Part shown: positions 39,280 to 52,662 of the stretch, in pieces
How the letters are laid out: each line of letters starts with the position of its first letter
Numbering within the stretch: the first letter of the stretch is position 1
DNA from: Pogonophryne albipinna
Lineage: Eukaryota; Chordata; Actinopteri; Perciformes; Artedidraconidae
NCBI GenBank assembly: GCA_028583405.1
Contig: CM053260.1
Location: forward strand, 28,062,735-28,126,734
DNA length: 64,000 nt
Direction of reading: 5' to 3'
Position numbers and translations under genes: made by a program
The notes under the pieces: model-generated
The model's input: only the letters and a program-made list of their open reading frames with translations
Told to the model about the DNA's origin: nothing
Databases searched by the model: none

Positions 39280-39902
39280 CTTCTAGGCTACTGTCCCGCA
39301 GCTCCTGCCTCTCTATTGGACTCTGTCGCAGCGGGGCTGCTGCTGTGGTGCACAAAGCAGACTCTTCACAACGAAGGATCACTTCTTCTTCTTCAAGGAA
39401 GGTTTCGCAGTACGCAGTCTACTGTCCCGTAGCTGCTGCCTCTCTGTTGGACTCCGGTACTGCACCTTACTCACGAGACGTTGTAAAAAAAAAATGGGTG
39501 GGGGACGAACGCAGTAACCACTCCTCCAACGCCACAGTCACCCCCGTCGTGCGGGCCGGATGAGAATGTCTGGCGGGCCGGATGTGGCCCGCGGGCCGCC
39601 AGTTGGTGGTCACTGCTATATAGCATAATGAAGCAATGTGCTTCAGATTGGTGTGTATTTTCAGAGAAATTGGCCTTAAGTCAACCTGCTGAAAATATTT
39701 AATAGAAACATTGTAAACTACTGAACAACCCAGAACTGAGAGGGAAAGAAAACTTGGTGAAAAGATCATCGAGGTGTGAACTTTTACTCTGAGAAAGACG
39801 GAGGGATGGAAGGAAAAGATGGAGAGAGAGCGAAGGAAGGTGATTTTTTAAAAGCAATGTTACATGGGGATTCAAATGTTTCCAGGAAAATAGCTGAAGA
39901 TT

Positions 39903-39948
<46 letters not shown>
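39903..39948. repeat. (TG)n microsatellite
   Basis: About 23 TG units. Confidence 0.96.
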
Positions 39949-39952
<4 letters not shown>

Positions 39953-40281
39953 CTTTATTAGCACCCTGACCTCTCCCTTCACGCGAGTCTCGTTTAGATG
40001 ACATCATGACAGATCATGTCTTCCACTCAAGGGGCTTCTTTCCATCCAATTTATTCAGGCAATGGTTAGGATGCCCGTGGGCTGTCCCAGGAGCATCTTT
40101 CTCTGTTTTTCACTCACTCACACACACACTCACACACAGGGACACACTCACTGTATCTCACTTTCTCTCGGAGCTTGTCAAATAGAGCAGGAAGACTTCA
40201 TTATCCTCCAGTCCGATCTATGTTGGCCATGACAGGTTCATCCTCCGGCCACCCCTCGATCGATACAGCTGACAGAACAAG

Positions 40282-40477
<196 letters not shown>

Positions 40478-40605
40478 TAACGTGGGCCGCAGAAGCCATG
40501 ATGTGGATGAGCAAGTCATGAGCTGAAGTGTCAAAAGCCCACAGTCTGTTGCCATTACTAACTATTTCTTCAGCTCCCTATTACTTCCTCGTCCTCTGTC
40601 CCTCT

Positions 40606-40610
<5 letters not shown>

Positions 40611-40642
<32 letters not shown>
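40611..40642. repeat. (CA)n microsatellite, short
   Basis: 16 CA units. Confidence 0.95.
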
Positions 40643-40644
<2 letters not shown>

Positions 40645-41126
40645 TTTTTAGCATATGACTAGCTGTGCCTCCTGACAGTGCCTTCCAATGCTTGTCTGCG
40701 TAGATGAGCTTCAGTGTAGCGCTGCAGGGTGGCAATATTGTTTTTTGGGATTTCCCCTGTTTCTCTTAAAAGTACTTTCAGTTTTTATCTGAATAAATCT
40801 TCAAAGAAGCAGATTTCAGTCAAATCAACTGACAATCAGGACCTGAAGAAGATTAAAACTCAACTCCTATGCTGCAACCAAACCCTGAAAAGGGGTCAGC
40901 ATTTTCCCTCCTCCGGTTCCTCTCGTCCGGACATTGTCAAGGTTTTTTTTACGTGTTTTTCTGATGCTTGAAATCTGATGTCAACACAAGCTGAGGAGAT
41001 TTTCAATCCATCAATACCCAACTTGTGATTGTCTGTAGGTTGTATGTGTTATAACTGTGGTTGTTAAATATAGTGACTAAAAGAGAACTTCATCTCGTCA
41101 TGTGACTGTGATGCAGTTTATTTATA

Positions 41127-41312
41127 GGGGCGGTGGTGGTGAAGTCAATAGGGACTTGGCTTGGCAACTGGAAGGTCACCAGTTCAAGTCCCGGCAAGAC
41201 CAAGTGCTACCAAGCTGTCCCTGAGCAAGGCACCGTTCCCCACACTGCTCCTAACACTATGGGTCAAATGCAGACAAACAATTTCCCCACAAGGGATTAA
41301 TAAAAGTCCATC
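41127..41312 (+). mobile_element. tRNA-derived SINE (Ser/Leu-like head), copy 1
   Basis: ggcggtggtggtgaagtcaa has box A character, ggtcaccagttcaagtcccg is box B. A common body (gtccctgagcaaggcaccgt, ctgctcctaacact) follows, ending ggattaataaaagtc. Copy 2 is at 60329-60515. Confidence 0.75.
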
Positions 41313-41584
41313 TTATAGCTTTTTACTTGGTTATTCCCCAAAACAAGTCACTTGAGTAATAAGTTTGCCTTTATTTGCTTACAAAATATTGTAGGGGTTT
41401 ACCAAAAGGGTAGCCTTGAGACCCACAACTACCTTAATCTGGCCATGGTCACGTCTCTATCATGCCCCATTTTTCGCTTGACACTTTTCATGATGAATGA
41501 GAAGGTCCAGATGTTTTCTCTGAGTTGAAGTATTTTGAAAGTATGTTGAAGAACACTGACCATCAGAAACTGTTTTTCTCTTAA

Positions 41585-42042
41585 AGGTGGGGTAGGTAAG
41601 TTTGAGAAACCGGCTCGAGATACACTTTGTGTTATATTCCATGGAATGCTCTTAACATCCCGATAGCAATGAATATCTGAAGTGCTTTGACAAAAAATCC
41701 ATTAAAAAATGTCATCTGTGGAAGCCGTAATACTGTAAAAAGTACAACCAATCGGATTGGATTGCCGCCCTGTCTGTCAGCCTTCCATCTCGTGCACGCA
41801 CAAATGTATCTCGTGCCCTCATTGGGCGTGCCGTCATTGGGCGTGCATTGCAGCAGTACTTCAATGACTCGCCAGCAACAGGCGGCCACTTTCACCAGTC
41901 TGCTGACGTCATGTGCGCGTTCATGTGTGTTGGAGGAGGGGCTCTGTAAGGAAGTCTGAAGGAAGGGGCGGATTCTTTTCGGCTGTGTACTTTCAAATGT
42001 TAGTGCACTCGAGCCGGTTTCTGAAACTTACCTACCCCACCT
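41585..42042. mobile_element. TTAA MITE family E, copy 2 (longest)
   Basis: Same ends, TTAA at 41581-41584 and 42043-42046. It has an extra about 100-bp internal part (gggcgtgccgtcattgggcg and following) that copy 1 lacks. Confidence 0.87.
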
Positions 42043-44019
42043 TTAAGGCTTCACAAGAAAATAAATGGTTAGTTAATTAGAATGTATTAAACGGGAGAGG
42101 ATGCAAATTAAAGTGTAGTTAAAGAGAGATATAACAAGTGGAAACACAACTTTGAAACACTGATTAAACCCTGAGGTAGAGAGACGTGCATTCAGAACTT
42201 ATTTTTCATAACTTTGAAGTTCATTTTACTTTGTTATTTGATAGACAGTAGGCTTTCATTCTGCTAAACAAACAGCTTCTCTGATCTTCTGGCAACTCAG
42301 AGGGCAAACTATCTGTTTAAGTGGAAAAGAGATTGAGATTAAAGAGAGGAAGGAAGCGCGGAGAATCAGAGAAATTGAGGAAAGTGGATCAGACGTGCAT
42401 TAATTACCACAAAGAACCAGAGAAGACTGACCTCTGACCCCAGAACATCCCGATCCCAAACACAATTAGCAAGACATGAGAGGAAACCTTTACGGTGTTG
42501 TTGTTTTATGGAGAGAAGATAGCAATAATATCAGTCATATTATCACCAGGGGCATTCTGGGGGATCGGTGGATTGAGTTGGCGATGAGTCACCAGTTTAA
42601 ATTGATGACGATGGTACACTTTTGAAACTAGTATTTCATAGATTGATGACTCTGAACAACTTATTAAATTATCTTTTTTTAAGTTGAGTTATTAATTGTG
42701 AATTCTCAAACCCAACCAGCTCTTATTTACCCATATTACATATCAAAGTGTTGTCTATTTGCCAGCTCAAAGAGTCTCACTGTGAACCTAGGACATTTTC
42801 ATGATCAAAAATGGCAGGAAGCGGCCATATTTGAACTACCGGTGGTCTTATTTTTATACATTTTGGGTCGGTTTGAGAGTTTTAGGGGACTCAAAACTGC
42901 CTTTTTGATCCTAAAATGTCAAAAAACGATTCAACATCCTCAAAAACCACACCGACATTTAACCTGTTTTCTGCATATGCTAATTAATGTAACTTATTCT
43001 AATTGTGCAAATTGCCCTTATACATTTCTAACATAAAACTTTTGGGTACTCAAAACTGTTTCTGTGTTCACAATGCTGGCTATTTAGTTCTGGAAACTTT
43101 TTGGATTCTTTATGGGGTGCCTCTTTGCTGCTATTAACAACACCAGTTGTAATTAAGCACTTCTCTCACACACCTTCAGCCAGTCCTTGAGCTCCTGCTG
43201 ACCTCCTGTTGACCGTCCGTTTATTCTCCCGTGAGACAGAGACAGAGGCAGAGCAGCTGCTTAGCCTACGGTGCTAACACACCTCTGCAGCTGCTCTGTG
43301 GACAAACCTCTCTTAATAAACACCAGGTGAAGGCATGATGTGCTGTGGCGCTGGAACACCGGTCGGCTCGATGTGGCGTCTGTAGGACCAGCAGAGGATT
43401 TGTGTGTGTGCTGGGAGGTTAGTAGAGGAAGATATAGCTTCTTGAAGGCAGTGTGAAGCCGAGGAAAACTGCCCAGGTGTCTGAATAAGAGATTTGAGGC
43501 AGACAGACTTTGACAGGGTTTGACAGACAGCTCTATTCTGCTTTTGGCTTTAACAGACGCAGCAGGGATGATCTACTTGTACTGAAATCATCTCAAATAG
43601 GCCTTGAGTGTGGAGACATCTTCCTTCCTCCTCGGTACTTCGAGGATTATTCTTGTGGGCTGTTGCACCAAGTACAGTATGTGTAAATTCCTACATAGCT
43701 TTTGTTGTTTATAGAGTGGTGAAGTGATGAAGTCTTTTTGTAGACTGACCCGAAAGTTAGCATCGCAAAGGCTCCCTCGACAAAAGCAATAGGAGTTCCT
43801 GATTGGATTTGGTAAATTGCAGAAAATAAGCTTTGTGGAAAACACAAGTTTTTGATACTTAACACAGTTCTTTCAGCAGGATTAACTCCACATGTTTAAA
43901 CCACTTTGTGACTTATAAGACCTAAACTCAATTGCCGGAAGTAAAAAGCTAACGTTACGCATTAAACAAACTAAGTATTGGTCCACATCAGCACCGCTAA
44001 GCTTAATGCAACAACCATC

Positions 44020-44232
44020 CACAACCCATCAGAGACTGCACCGACCTCACCACCTTCAAAACACTCACCTCTTCAATCTGGCTTTTAATGTGTGATTGTT
44101 TTTGTATTATTTGACATTAACTTTAACTATATATTTATTTGTTGTTCCTTTCTTTTCTTTTCACTATATCTGTAAAGCGTCTTTGAGCACCTGTAAAAGC
44201 GCTAACTAAATAAATATATTATTATTATTAAT
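44020..44232 (+). mobile_element. L2-like LINE 3' tail, copy 2
   Basis: cacaacccatcagagactgc ... ctcttcaatctggcttttaa, gcgtctttgagcacctgtaa, (ATT)n end. Confidence 0.7.
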
Positions 44233-44572
44233 GCGTTACACAACTTGTTTGCAGGTTCTCAATCACAGTCCATTGATCCATTATTAGACACTGGTGTTTT
44301 CTTGTCTGTTTTAAACACTGCCCCGGTAAACACACACTACAGTACACTTTGTATACATTGTATTTAAATGCAAAAAAACATATTAGTTGGGATGTTCAAA
44401 TTGTGTTGAGTTGCACACACACTCACACACACTCACACACATACACTGTCCTGTAAAACCTACGTCTCAGAATAGATGGCGATTACACCATCTCCCCCAC
44501 TGATCCCAGACCAGTGCAATTAACACTCCTATTCCAGAAAGGTTATCGCTGTCAAAGAGTCCACAGTCACAC

Positions 44573-44580
44573 ACACACTG

Positions 44581-44611
<31 letters not shown>

Positions 44612-44618
44612 CACACAG
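44573..44618. repeat. Imperfect (CA)n microsatellite
   Basis: CA units broken by CTGA and CG. Confidence 0.85.
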
Positions 44619-45229
44619 AAGCAAAGTTATTAAGTCTGTTCTGGTTGTGTGGCTGATAATGCGCTAGGCAGAAAGGTGTTGGGCAGAGCCTGATATTTCA
44701 CTGAGTTAATATGCAGACCTGTTACTTCACATAGAGCTCAGCATTAAGCCTGGAAATGCCACCAGTGAACACACACACACACACACAGCCATCACACCCT
44801 GCCGACTCTCTCTATCTTCGTCTTTCTGTCTATGAGTTCTAAAGAAATCTCAATCAGACGTACTAATCTGAAATTAGATCTTTCAAAGTAGACACAAGAC
44901 TTCGGCTTTGTCTTCCTTTTGACGTCGCTTGTCCTAAAGCGTGTGTTGTCTTACCGTTCTGCATGCTTTAATGCAAAAGTAAGCCCGCGAAAGACAGTGG
45001 TAGTAATGAAGTTCCCATTTTATTCCCCATCATTTTGACCAATTATCCCATAATCTGATCATCAGGGCTGCCAGGTGATCAGAAAGAGATTTCATTTTTG
45101 TTTTTCTCAAACATGTTTTTTTAATACATTACCCTTTAAAGCTGAGCAGTTTGACAAAAACATCTTAAACTCAAGGCCCACTTCAAGTTTTTACCGGAGC
45201 TTTCAACTGTATCAAACTGTGTTAATTAA

Positions 45230-45611
45230 AGGTGGGGTAGGTAAGTTTGAGAAACCGGCTCGAGATACACTTTTTGTTATATTCCATGGAATGCTCTTAA
45301 CATCCCGATAGCAATGAATATCTGAAGTGCTTTGACAACAAATCCATTACAAAATATCATCTGTGGAAGCCGTGGCGCTGTAAAAAGCACGACCAATCAT
45401 CTGAGCCGGCCCGGCTAAAGTAACTGGATGGCCTACCTGCCTGTCAGCCTTCCATCTCGTACACAAACTTATCTCGTGCCCTCATTGGTCATGTGCTCGT
45501 TCGTGTGTGTTGGAGGAGGGGCTCTGTAAGGAAGTGGCAGATTTTTTCTGGTTGTCTATTTTCAAATTCTAGCGCACTCGAGCTGGTTTCTCAAATGTAC
45601 CTACCCCACCT
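45230..45611. mobile_element. TTAA MITE family E, copy 3
   Basis: Same ends, TTAA at 45226-45229 and 45612-45615. All three copies lie in the same orientation. Confidence 0.87.
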
Positions 45612-46315
45612 TTAATGGATGGAGTTCGCTCTGTTGTGCAAACTCACATCTGTTATGACTTAATCCACAGCACTGTTGGCTAAAGTTAAGCAAAAATAGT
45701 AGGTTCTCGATTCAAAGATCACCTCTTTTGTGTGTCTATAGTCAATGATGACAGCTTTGAAACCATGAGCACACTATTTCTCCAACCTCTGCAAAATGAC
45801 CATATTTAGTTATTTCAAGGACTATTAAACACAGTTGCAATCCCACTCGAGCTCACTGTATTTTTTATTAAGTTACTTCACATTTTTCATTCTTGTAGGA
45901 TGCATAAACACCACCCTATATTATTATTATATTTCCAAACCTACAGTATATTGCTGCAGGCTGCGATACACCTCGTGTGAGTCATTTTAATATAAAAGCT
46001 AAGAACCAATTAGCCAGTTTCATACACTCATGCACCACCTAGTGCTCTATATTAAAAATGCAAAGACTCTCATAAGAAGATCTTCTTCATGGTGCCATGT
46101 TTAGATGACGATAGATGGTGTGTGAGTGTGAGTTTTCTCTGTGGTCTAAATGCCTTGGGCAAATCTTGATATTAATGTAATGTGTAGGACCTATGTATAT
46201 AGGTACGTTCACACAGGACATTGGATCAATCAGGCTAGGCTAAGCTACCGTTGCTGCTCTGTCTCTACTCAAAATAACGTCATATTAGATACATGACTTC
46301 ATGTGCCATGCCATA

Positions 46316-46494
46316 GACCAGTGACCATCAACTGGCGGCACGACGGGGGTGAGAGTGGCGTTGGCGGAGTTGTTAGTGCGTTCGCCCCCCACTCATGTCA
46401 CCACCAGTTATATATATATATACAAATCTCTGGCCCCCGAAATTGTCTCTTGGATTAATTTTGGCCCAAATGTAGTTGGTGACCGCTGCCATAG
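46316..46494. mobile_element. Decayed copy of the outer hAT family
   Basis: Left end cagtgaccatcaactggcgg and right end gtagttggtgaccgctg are variants of the 38206-39615 ends in the opposite orientation. Short internal (TA)n. Confidence 0.6.
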
Positions 46495-47074
46495 ACAGTC
46501 CGTGGTTTAAACACATGATCTAGTTTCTGAACAGATATGAGGAACTATGAGATCGTTGCCAACAGCTAACAGTTGATGTTTTGTTTTCTGATTCAACGTC
46601 AGTAAATATCTGACGCCAGGCGGAGATCCTCACCGCTGATTGGCTTTCGCAAAACAGAACACCCCATTAAACACAACAACATCAAATAAGCATCTTCTCA
46701 ACCAATCTGTATTTGTTAATCAGTCTTTTTTTCAGCCTTTCATCTGATTGTGCGTCCACTCTCTTTCACATCACACGGTATGAATGGAATTGATTTCATG
46801 CTCAGGGGCCTCGAGCTCTATAGAAGCAATCTTTAGAGGCGACTGCATTAACAAAACACTATCATTCTGCTTAACAACGCCTTCTCTGATCTTCAGGCAA
46901 CTCGGATGGAAACTTCATGTCTGAGTGGAAACACTAAATGGGCTGAATAAAACGAAAGAGATGGAGATTAAAGAGGGGAAGGCAGCGTGGATCAGACCTG
47001 CGTTAATTGGCACAAAGAGTCCGAGAAGGCTGAGCTCTGAGCACCTGACCCAAGAAAGTGAGAAGAGACTATCA

Positions 47075-47345
47075 CAGGCTGATCAAGGGACTATGTGAAG
47101 TCATAATAATACACAGAAAGAAGTCCGGTCAATTTCACGCCAGCTGTGGACAACAAACACTCATTTTTCTCAATCGGAAAACACAGCAGAATACTTTTTG
47201 AATATTTATTTTGTATTATTTGTGGAGAGTAGGAAACATTGGATTCATGATGGCTAAACGGTCCCCAGTGAAGGAAAGAGTTTAAAAGACATTCAGAAAT
47301 CAGAAGAAGACAGACAGGAGGTAAACACTAACACTGGGCTCATGC
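47075..47345 (+). repeat. Dispersed repeat A, 3' part
   Basis: From ctgatcaagggactatgtga through ggattcatgatggctaaacg to agacaggaggtaaacactaa, matching 18830-19110. Confidence 0.6.
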
Positions 47346-47553
47346 AGTTTTTAAAGACTTATAAGGTTAAACACTTGATACTTGTGTGTAACTTCTGTGA
47401 TATATTATTTGTATTGTGTATTATGTTAATGTAGTGAGGTAACAGTTTTGTTTTCTGTCTGCCACGTTTGATTTCTCCTGATGAGAGATCCGATGAGTTG
47501 ACAGGCAGGAAACAGATGTGCAATTTACAGCCAATTAATTCCTAATTTTCTTT

Positions 47554-47691
<138 letters not shown>

Positions 47692-48049
47692 CTCTCTCTC
47701 TCCTGTGTCTGACATATATCCTCACACACTCACACTGCAGTGTCAGCGGGTGGCTCGGTGAAGTGCCCTGCAGAATCTCTCTGACTTTCTTCTTCTACTA
47801 CTTCTTCTTCTTCTACTTCCTTTCTGTTAGTCTGTAGAGGAAGAGCAGAACATACTTACATTATTTCCCAAACTTAACACCAACCATTCTCGTCCAATCC
47901 CAACCTCCTGACAGTGTGCCTTCAGCTGCTGTCATATTTCACACTGGATCAAATTAAAAGCAGGAACAAATTCCCCAAAGTAGGGGAAGAAAAAAAAGGG
48001 CTTTAGTGCAACGATGGCAATACGGGAATAATGAGGGGGATAGAGAGGT

Positions 48050-48375
48050 TACAAACCCCACTAATTAACCGGGGTCTTCATGAGTTCAAGGACAGTTTCA
48101 ATTTAGCTGATAAAGATGAGAAGGAAGAGGAAAGGGGAGGGAAGGGGTGAGGCGGGTGAGACTTCCTACATCTTAATTATCCCGGTGGTTTTTGGCAGCG
48201 GTGCCTTGGGGAGTGTGTTGGGGGGAGAGAGAGGAGTTGGAGGGTTTCCATGCCGATCCCTGTCTTTTGATCCGAGGCAGAGTTCAGCCGGGCGACGCCC
48301 AAAGCTTCCCGGGTCGACCCGTTCCCTCTCAATTACTGCGCCACTCGCAGCCCAGGAGGATCATGGGAAACACCG
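48050..48375. other. Low-repeat GC-rich block, candidate conserved noncoding element
   Basis: acaaaccccactaattaacc, cttaattatcccggtggttt, ggtcgacccgttccctctca. No repeat-family match in the window. A short + strand open frame lacks any domain I recognise. Confidence 0.2.
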
Positions 48376-48574
48376 GGGTTAAACACACATGCACTTCTTC
48401 ATTTATACATGCATACAAATTGGCTGCACTAAGACAAAAGTAATCAATGCAGCATGTTGTTGAAGGTTGAGATTTATTGTGTTCTCGATTCAAGAGAATA
48501 CCAGTCTTGGAACCGATGAACACCCAACGCACCTTATCCTTTGTGCTGTTCCCTCTCCTGTATTGTGTTATTTA

Positions 48575-49400
48575 GATTTCTGTGCATGTAAATGGTCTTC
48601 AGAGGCAACAATCCCTGTATTTCTCTCTTACAGATAACCCCCCCCCCCCCCCCCCTGCCTGAAACGCCTCCATTGGACTCCTTTGTTTACTTCCAGTACA
48701 TACTGACATCAATATGTAACAGTTGCACCTCTATTGGCTAGCGCTCCAACACATTGTACGTGATAGGCTAAGGGGCGGGACCAGAGGTTGCGCTAGACTT
48801 TTTCGCTGCCTGACTGGATCGTAACATTTCCGTCAAAATCCATTATAACCCGTCGGCCTTACACAACTCTGCCGGGGGGGGGGTTGGCAGCAGACGCGCT
48901 AACAACTCTTAGCTCCGTGTTATGCATGCCCACTGCACCTCACGGGAGCGCACGCAGCGTACAGCAAGTAGCCTACTCGCAGACATTTCAATGATCTGTT
49001 TGGCAAAGTTAGGTTTGGAAACGATATCCTTTCCTTTTGGGAGAGAATGCATCATAACACGGCATAACACCGGAGCCCTGCTGCGAGGACACTTTGGCGC
49101 TGTTCTGAGTTTGTACTAATCCGTCAAAATGACGGACGGCTTTCAGATTTTTCCGTCATTGTTAAAAAAAATACGTCATAGACGGAAAATATTCGGTTAA
49201 CGCGACCTCTGGGCGGGACATCTCTAAGCGGTTGACCAATCACAACAGAGCCTGCCAGCTAACCAATCAGAGCAGACTGGGCTCTGGTTTCAGACAGAGG
49301 GTGAAAAGAGGTGCTGCAGCACAGGCAGTACGAAGAAAATAAAGAGCTTTTTGAACATTAAAGCATGGAGACATGTCCCAGTAGAGACACTACATACTGA
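48575..49400 (-). repeat. Dispersed repeat B, copy 4, split by a hAT MITE
   Basis: gtgcatgtaaatggtcttca, gtgataggctaaggggcggg | MITE 48782-49211 | gggacatctctaagcggttg, cagagcagactgggctctgg, gtgctgcagcacaggcag. It runs without a break into the 57-bp minisatellite. Confidence 0.7.
48782..49211. mobile_element. 430-bp hAT-like MITE with perfect 8-bp target duplication
   Basis: CAGAGGTTGCG at the left and CGCGACCTCTG at the right. GGCGGGAC flanks both sides (48774-48781, 49212-49219). Joining the flanks restores aggggcgggacatctct of repeat B, proving the insertion. Poly-G at about 48874-48883. Confidence 0.92.
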
Positions 49401-51063
49401 TATGAACCTGAACATCAGCAGGAGAGGACTCTTTAAAGTAGAGACATTACATACTGATATACACCTGAACATCAGCAGGAGAGGACTCTTTAAAGTAGAG
49501 ACACTACATACTGATATACACCTGAACATCAGCAGGAGAGGACTCTTTAAAGTAGAGACACTACATACTGATATACACCTGAACATCAGCAGGAGAGGAC
49601 TCTTTAAAGTAGAGACACTACACACTGATATACACCTGAACATCAGCAGGAGAGGACTCTTTAAAGTAGAGACACTACATACTGATATACACCTGAACAT
49701 CAGCAGGAGAGGACTCTTTAAAGTAGAGACACTACATACTGATATACACCTGAACATCAGCAGGAGAGGACTCTTTAAAGTAGAGACACTACATACTGAT
49801 ATACACCTGAACATCAGCAGGAGAGGACTCTTTAAAGTAGAGACACTACATACTGATATACACCTGAACATCAGCAGGAGAGGACTCTTTAAAGTAGAGA
49901 CACTACACACTGATATACACTTGAACATCAGCAGGAGAGGACTCTTTAAAGTAGAGACACTACATACTGATATACACCTGAACATCAGCAGGAGAGGACT
50001 CTTTAAAGTAGAGACACTACATACTGATATACACCTGAACATCAGCAGGAGAGGACTCTTTAAAGTAGAGACACTACGTACTGATATACACCTGAACATC
50101 AGCAGGAGAGGACTCTTTAAAGTAGACACACTACATCCTGATATACACCTGAACATCAGCAGGAGAGGACTCTTTAAAGTAGAGACATTACATACTGATA
50201 TACACCTGAACATCAGCAGGAGAGGACTCTTTAAAGTAGAGACACTACATACTGATATACACCTGAACATCAGCAGGAGAGGACTCTTTAAAGTAGAGAC
50301 ACTACATACTGATATACACCTGAACATCAGCAGGAGAGGACTCTTTAAAGTAGAGACACTACACACTGATATACACCTGAACATCAGCAGGAGAGGACTC
50401 TTTAAAGTAGAGACACTACATACTGATATACACCTGAACATCAGCAGGAGAGGACTCTTTAAAGTAGAGACACTACATACTGATATACACCTGAACATCA
50501 GCAGGAGAGGACTCTTTAAAGTAGAGACACTACATACTGATATACACCTGAACATCAGCAGGAGAGGACTCTTTAAAGTAGAGACACTACATACTGATAT
50601 ACACCTGAACATCAGCAGGAGAGGACTCTTTAAAGTAGAGACACTACACACTGATATACACTTGAACATCAGCAGGAGAGGACTCTTTAAAGTAGAGACA
50701 CTACATACTGATATACACCTGAACATCAGCAGGAGAGGACTCTTTAAAGTAGAGACACTACATACTGATATACACCTGAACATCAGCAGGAGAGGACTCT
50801 TTAAAGTAGAGACACTACGTACTGATATACACCTGAACATCAGCAGGAGAGGACTCTTTAAAGTAGACACACTACATCCTGATATACACCTGAACATCAG
50901 CAGGAGAGGACTCTTTAAAGTAGAGACACTACATACTGATATACACCTGAACATCAGCAGGAGAGGACTCTTTAAAGTAGAGACACTACATACTGATATA
51001 CACCTGAACATCAGCAGGAGAGGACTCTTTAAAGTAGAGACACTACATCCTGATATACACCTG
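49381..51063. repeat. 57-bp minisatellite, about 29.5 units
   Basis: Unit gtagagacactacatactga + tatacacctgaacatcagca + ggagaggactctttaaa. 57 is a multiple of 3 and the unit lacks stops in some frames, so about 575-595-codon frames run through it on both strands (19-residue repeats such as VETLHTDIHLNISRRGLFK); no evidence of a gene. Marker variants recur exactly 741 bp apart (13 units), so the array has a higher-order duplication. It grew from the end of a repeat B copy. Confidence 0.95.
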
Positions 51064-52115
51064 AAGACAGATTGACTCATTTGACTGTGTATCTCAGTTA
51101 AATGAGATGCAAATGGTTATGTTTGTACTGTTTCTGTAGAATAAAAACAAAGACATTGTGTGATATTTGAAGTTGGCACACGAGAAGATTATTTCTTTAA
51201 TCTTCTCCGACACTGCAAACTAGGCCTTTGTGCCCACTGGTGCATCCAAAAACAAATCTTTATTTTGAATGTAATCTTCCTGTGCGTGCCGCTACATGAA
51301 ATCTGTGCATGTGCTCGGCCCCTCATCAGCAGAGAGAGGCATTTGGGAGTGCAGCTTATATCTCCTCACAACACACTCAGACTGCAGTAGTAGGTGAGAA
51401 GGAGGTGTAACGCACAACACATTTAGAAATACTGCTCCTTCTTAGTAATTATATGATGTTCTGCAGGCAGCATTCAGTAAACAATGTAAATCTAATCACA
51501 TACATAAGGGGCATCTCATTAAGGGGGAATGGGTCCCCATAGAAACCATTAAGGGACTTCCAACATGCAGGAATGCAGATCACATGGCTGCATGTGTTCA
51601 CCGTCGCTCGCCTGAACAGAATATATCAGCATGTGAAACACCAGGAGGAATAATCCCACTTTAACAATGTTTACTAAAATGTAATCTCTGGGGAAATAAA
51701 ATGGATTCTGGAAAAGTTACATTAGCGGGATTATGTCATCAGGGTACAACACTAAATGACTGTAACCCTTTACAGTTACAAGTGTGCATCTAATCTTCTA
51801 CTGCCTGAATCTGCTCCACTTTCTTTGCTTCAGTTGTTCTGTTTTTAATTCAGCAGGTGAACCTATATGTTCATAACATAGTGTGTGTGAGTTTAACTGT
51901 GTGTGTTAAACTGAAACGGAGCATCTTCTGTCAGCTCAGATTTTATTTCTGCTTTTTTAAACTGTAGTATGCTCATGAGTTTCAGTGTTGGAGTATAGGC
52001 TACTGCCTGAATATGATTCATGAAAGGCAGGTTTTCCTTTAAATAAAATCATTTCTGATCCTAAATATCTTGGTTTCTTCTTTTCTAAGGTCACAATGTT
52101 CTTTTTGTTTGTTTG

Positions 52116-52163
52116 ATTAGGATCCCCAGTAGCTCTTGACAAAAGCTACTCTTCCTGGGGTCC
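52116..52163. repeat. Second copy of the attagg-GATCCCCA / TTCCTGGGGTCC repeat
   Basis: Same layout as 2755-2808 (attaggatccccagtagc ... ctactcttcctggggtcc), with internal differences. Confidence 0.5.
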
Positions 52164-52662
52164 GACACTTAAAACAATACAACAATAATACAACAACATT
52201 CAAGGCATAAGTCCTGACATCCTTAACAACATCAATCGTCTTACATAATACAATTAAGTAAGCAACGTCCTATTGTTTGGTTTTTATTTGCATTGCATTT
52301 GATATTGAGGTAACCCAAAAGTAACGGGAAGTAATCAGGTAACATTACTTGTATATTTTGATACTAAGATTACTGTAGGTTAGTCATTACATTTCTTTAC
52401 AGGTAACTATTCATTGTAATACAATTGTTTTTGTGTCTCCTAACCTCGAGTGCCCTTCACTTCCATGTTGTTTGTTTACTGCAAATGCATCGAATACCAT
52501 ACACCTGCCACACATGTTTCAGATGAAGTCAAGGCTAATAATCTTGAAAGACGGTCATGTGGGAAATATAGACGGCAGCTAGTGAGTGACCTGCAGCACG
52601 TGAATCTGAAAAAGATGTTTGAACATGTGACTGACCAAAAGATTCTTTCCTTCTCTTCACAG

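Larger units (their letters stand above)
38206..39615. mobile_element. Outer hAT-like element with perfect 8-bp target duplication
   Basis: Starts CAGGGATCACCAACT and ends AGTTGGTGGTCACTG. Flanked by CTATATAG on both sides (38198-38205, 39616-39623). It contains gggccggatgtggcccgcgg near its right end. Interrupted by a second element (38338-39279). A related decayed copy lies at 46316-46494. Confidence 0.85.

Noticed and set aside
41127..41312. tRNA gene (Ser/Leu-like boxes)
   Set aside because: Acceptor and anticodon stems do not pair and the body continues with a shared SINE tail found again at 60.3 kb.
49290..51080. Open frames of 596 codons (minus) and 574 codons (plus)
   Set aside because: They are the 57-bp minisatellite read in a stop-free frame on each strand; the repeat arises from noncoding repeat B and has no start context, splice structure or domain.
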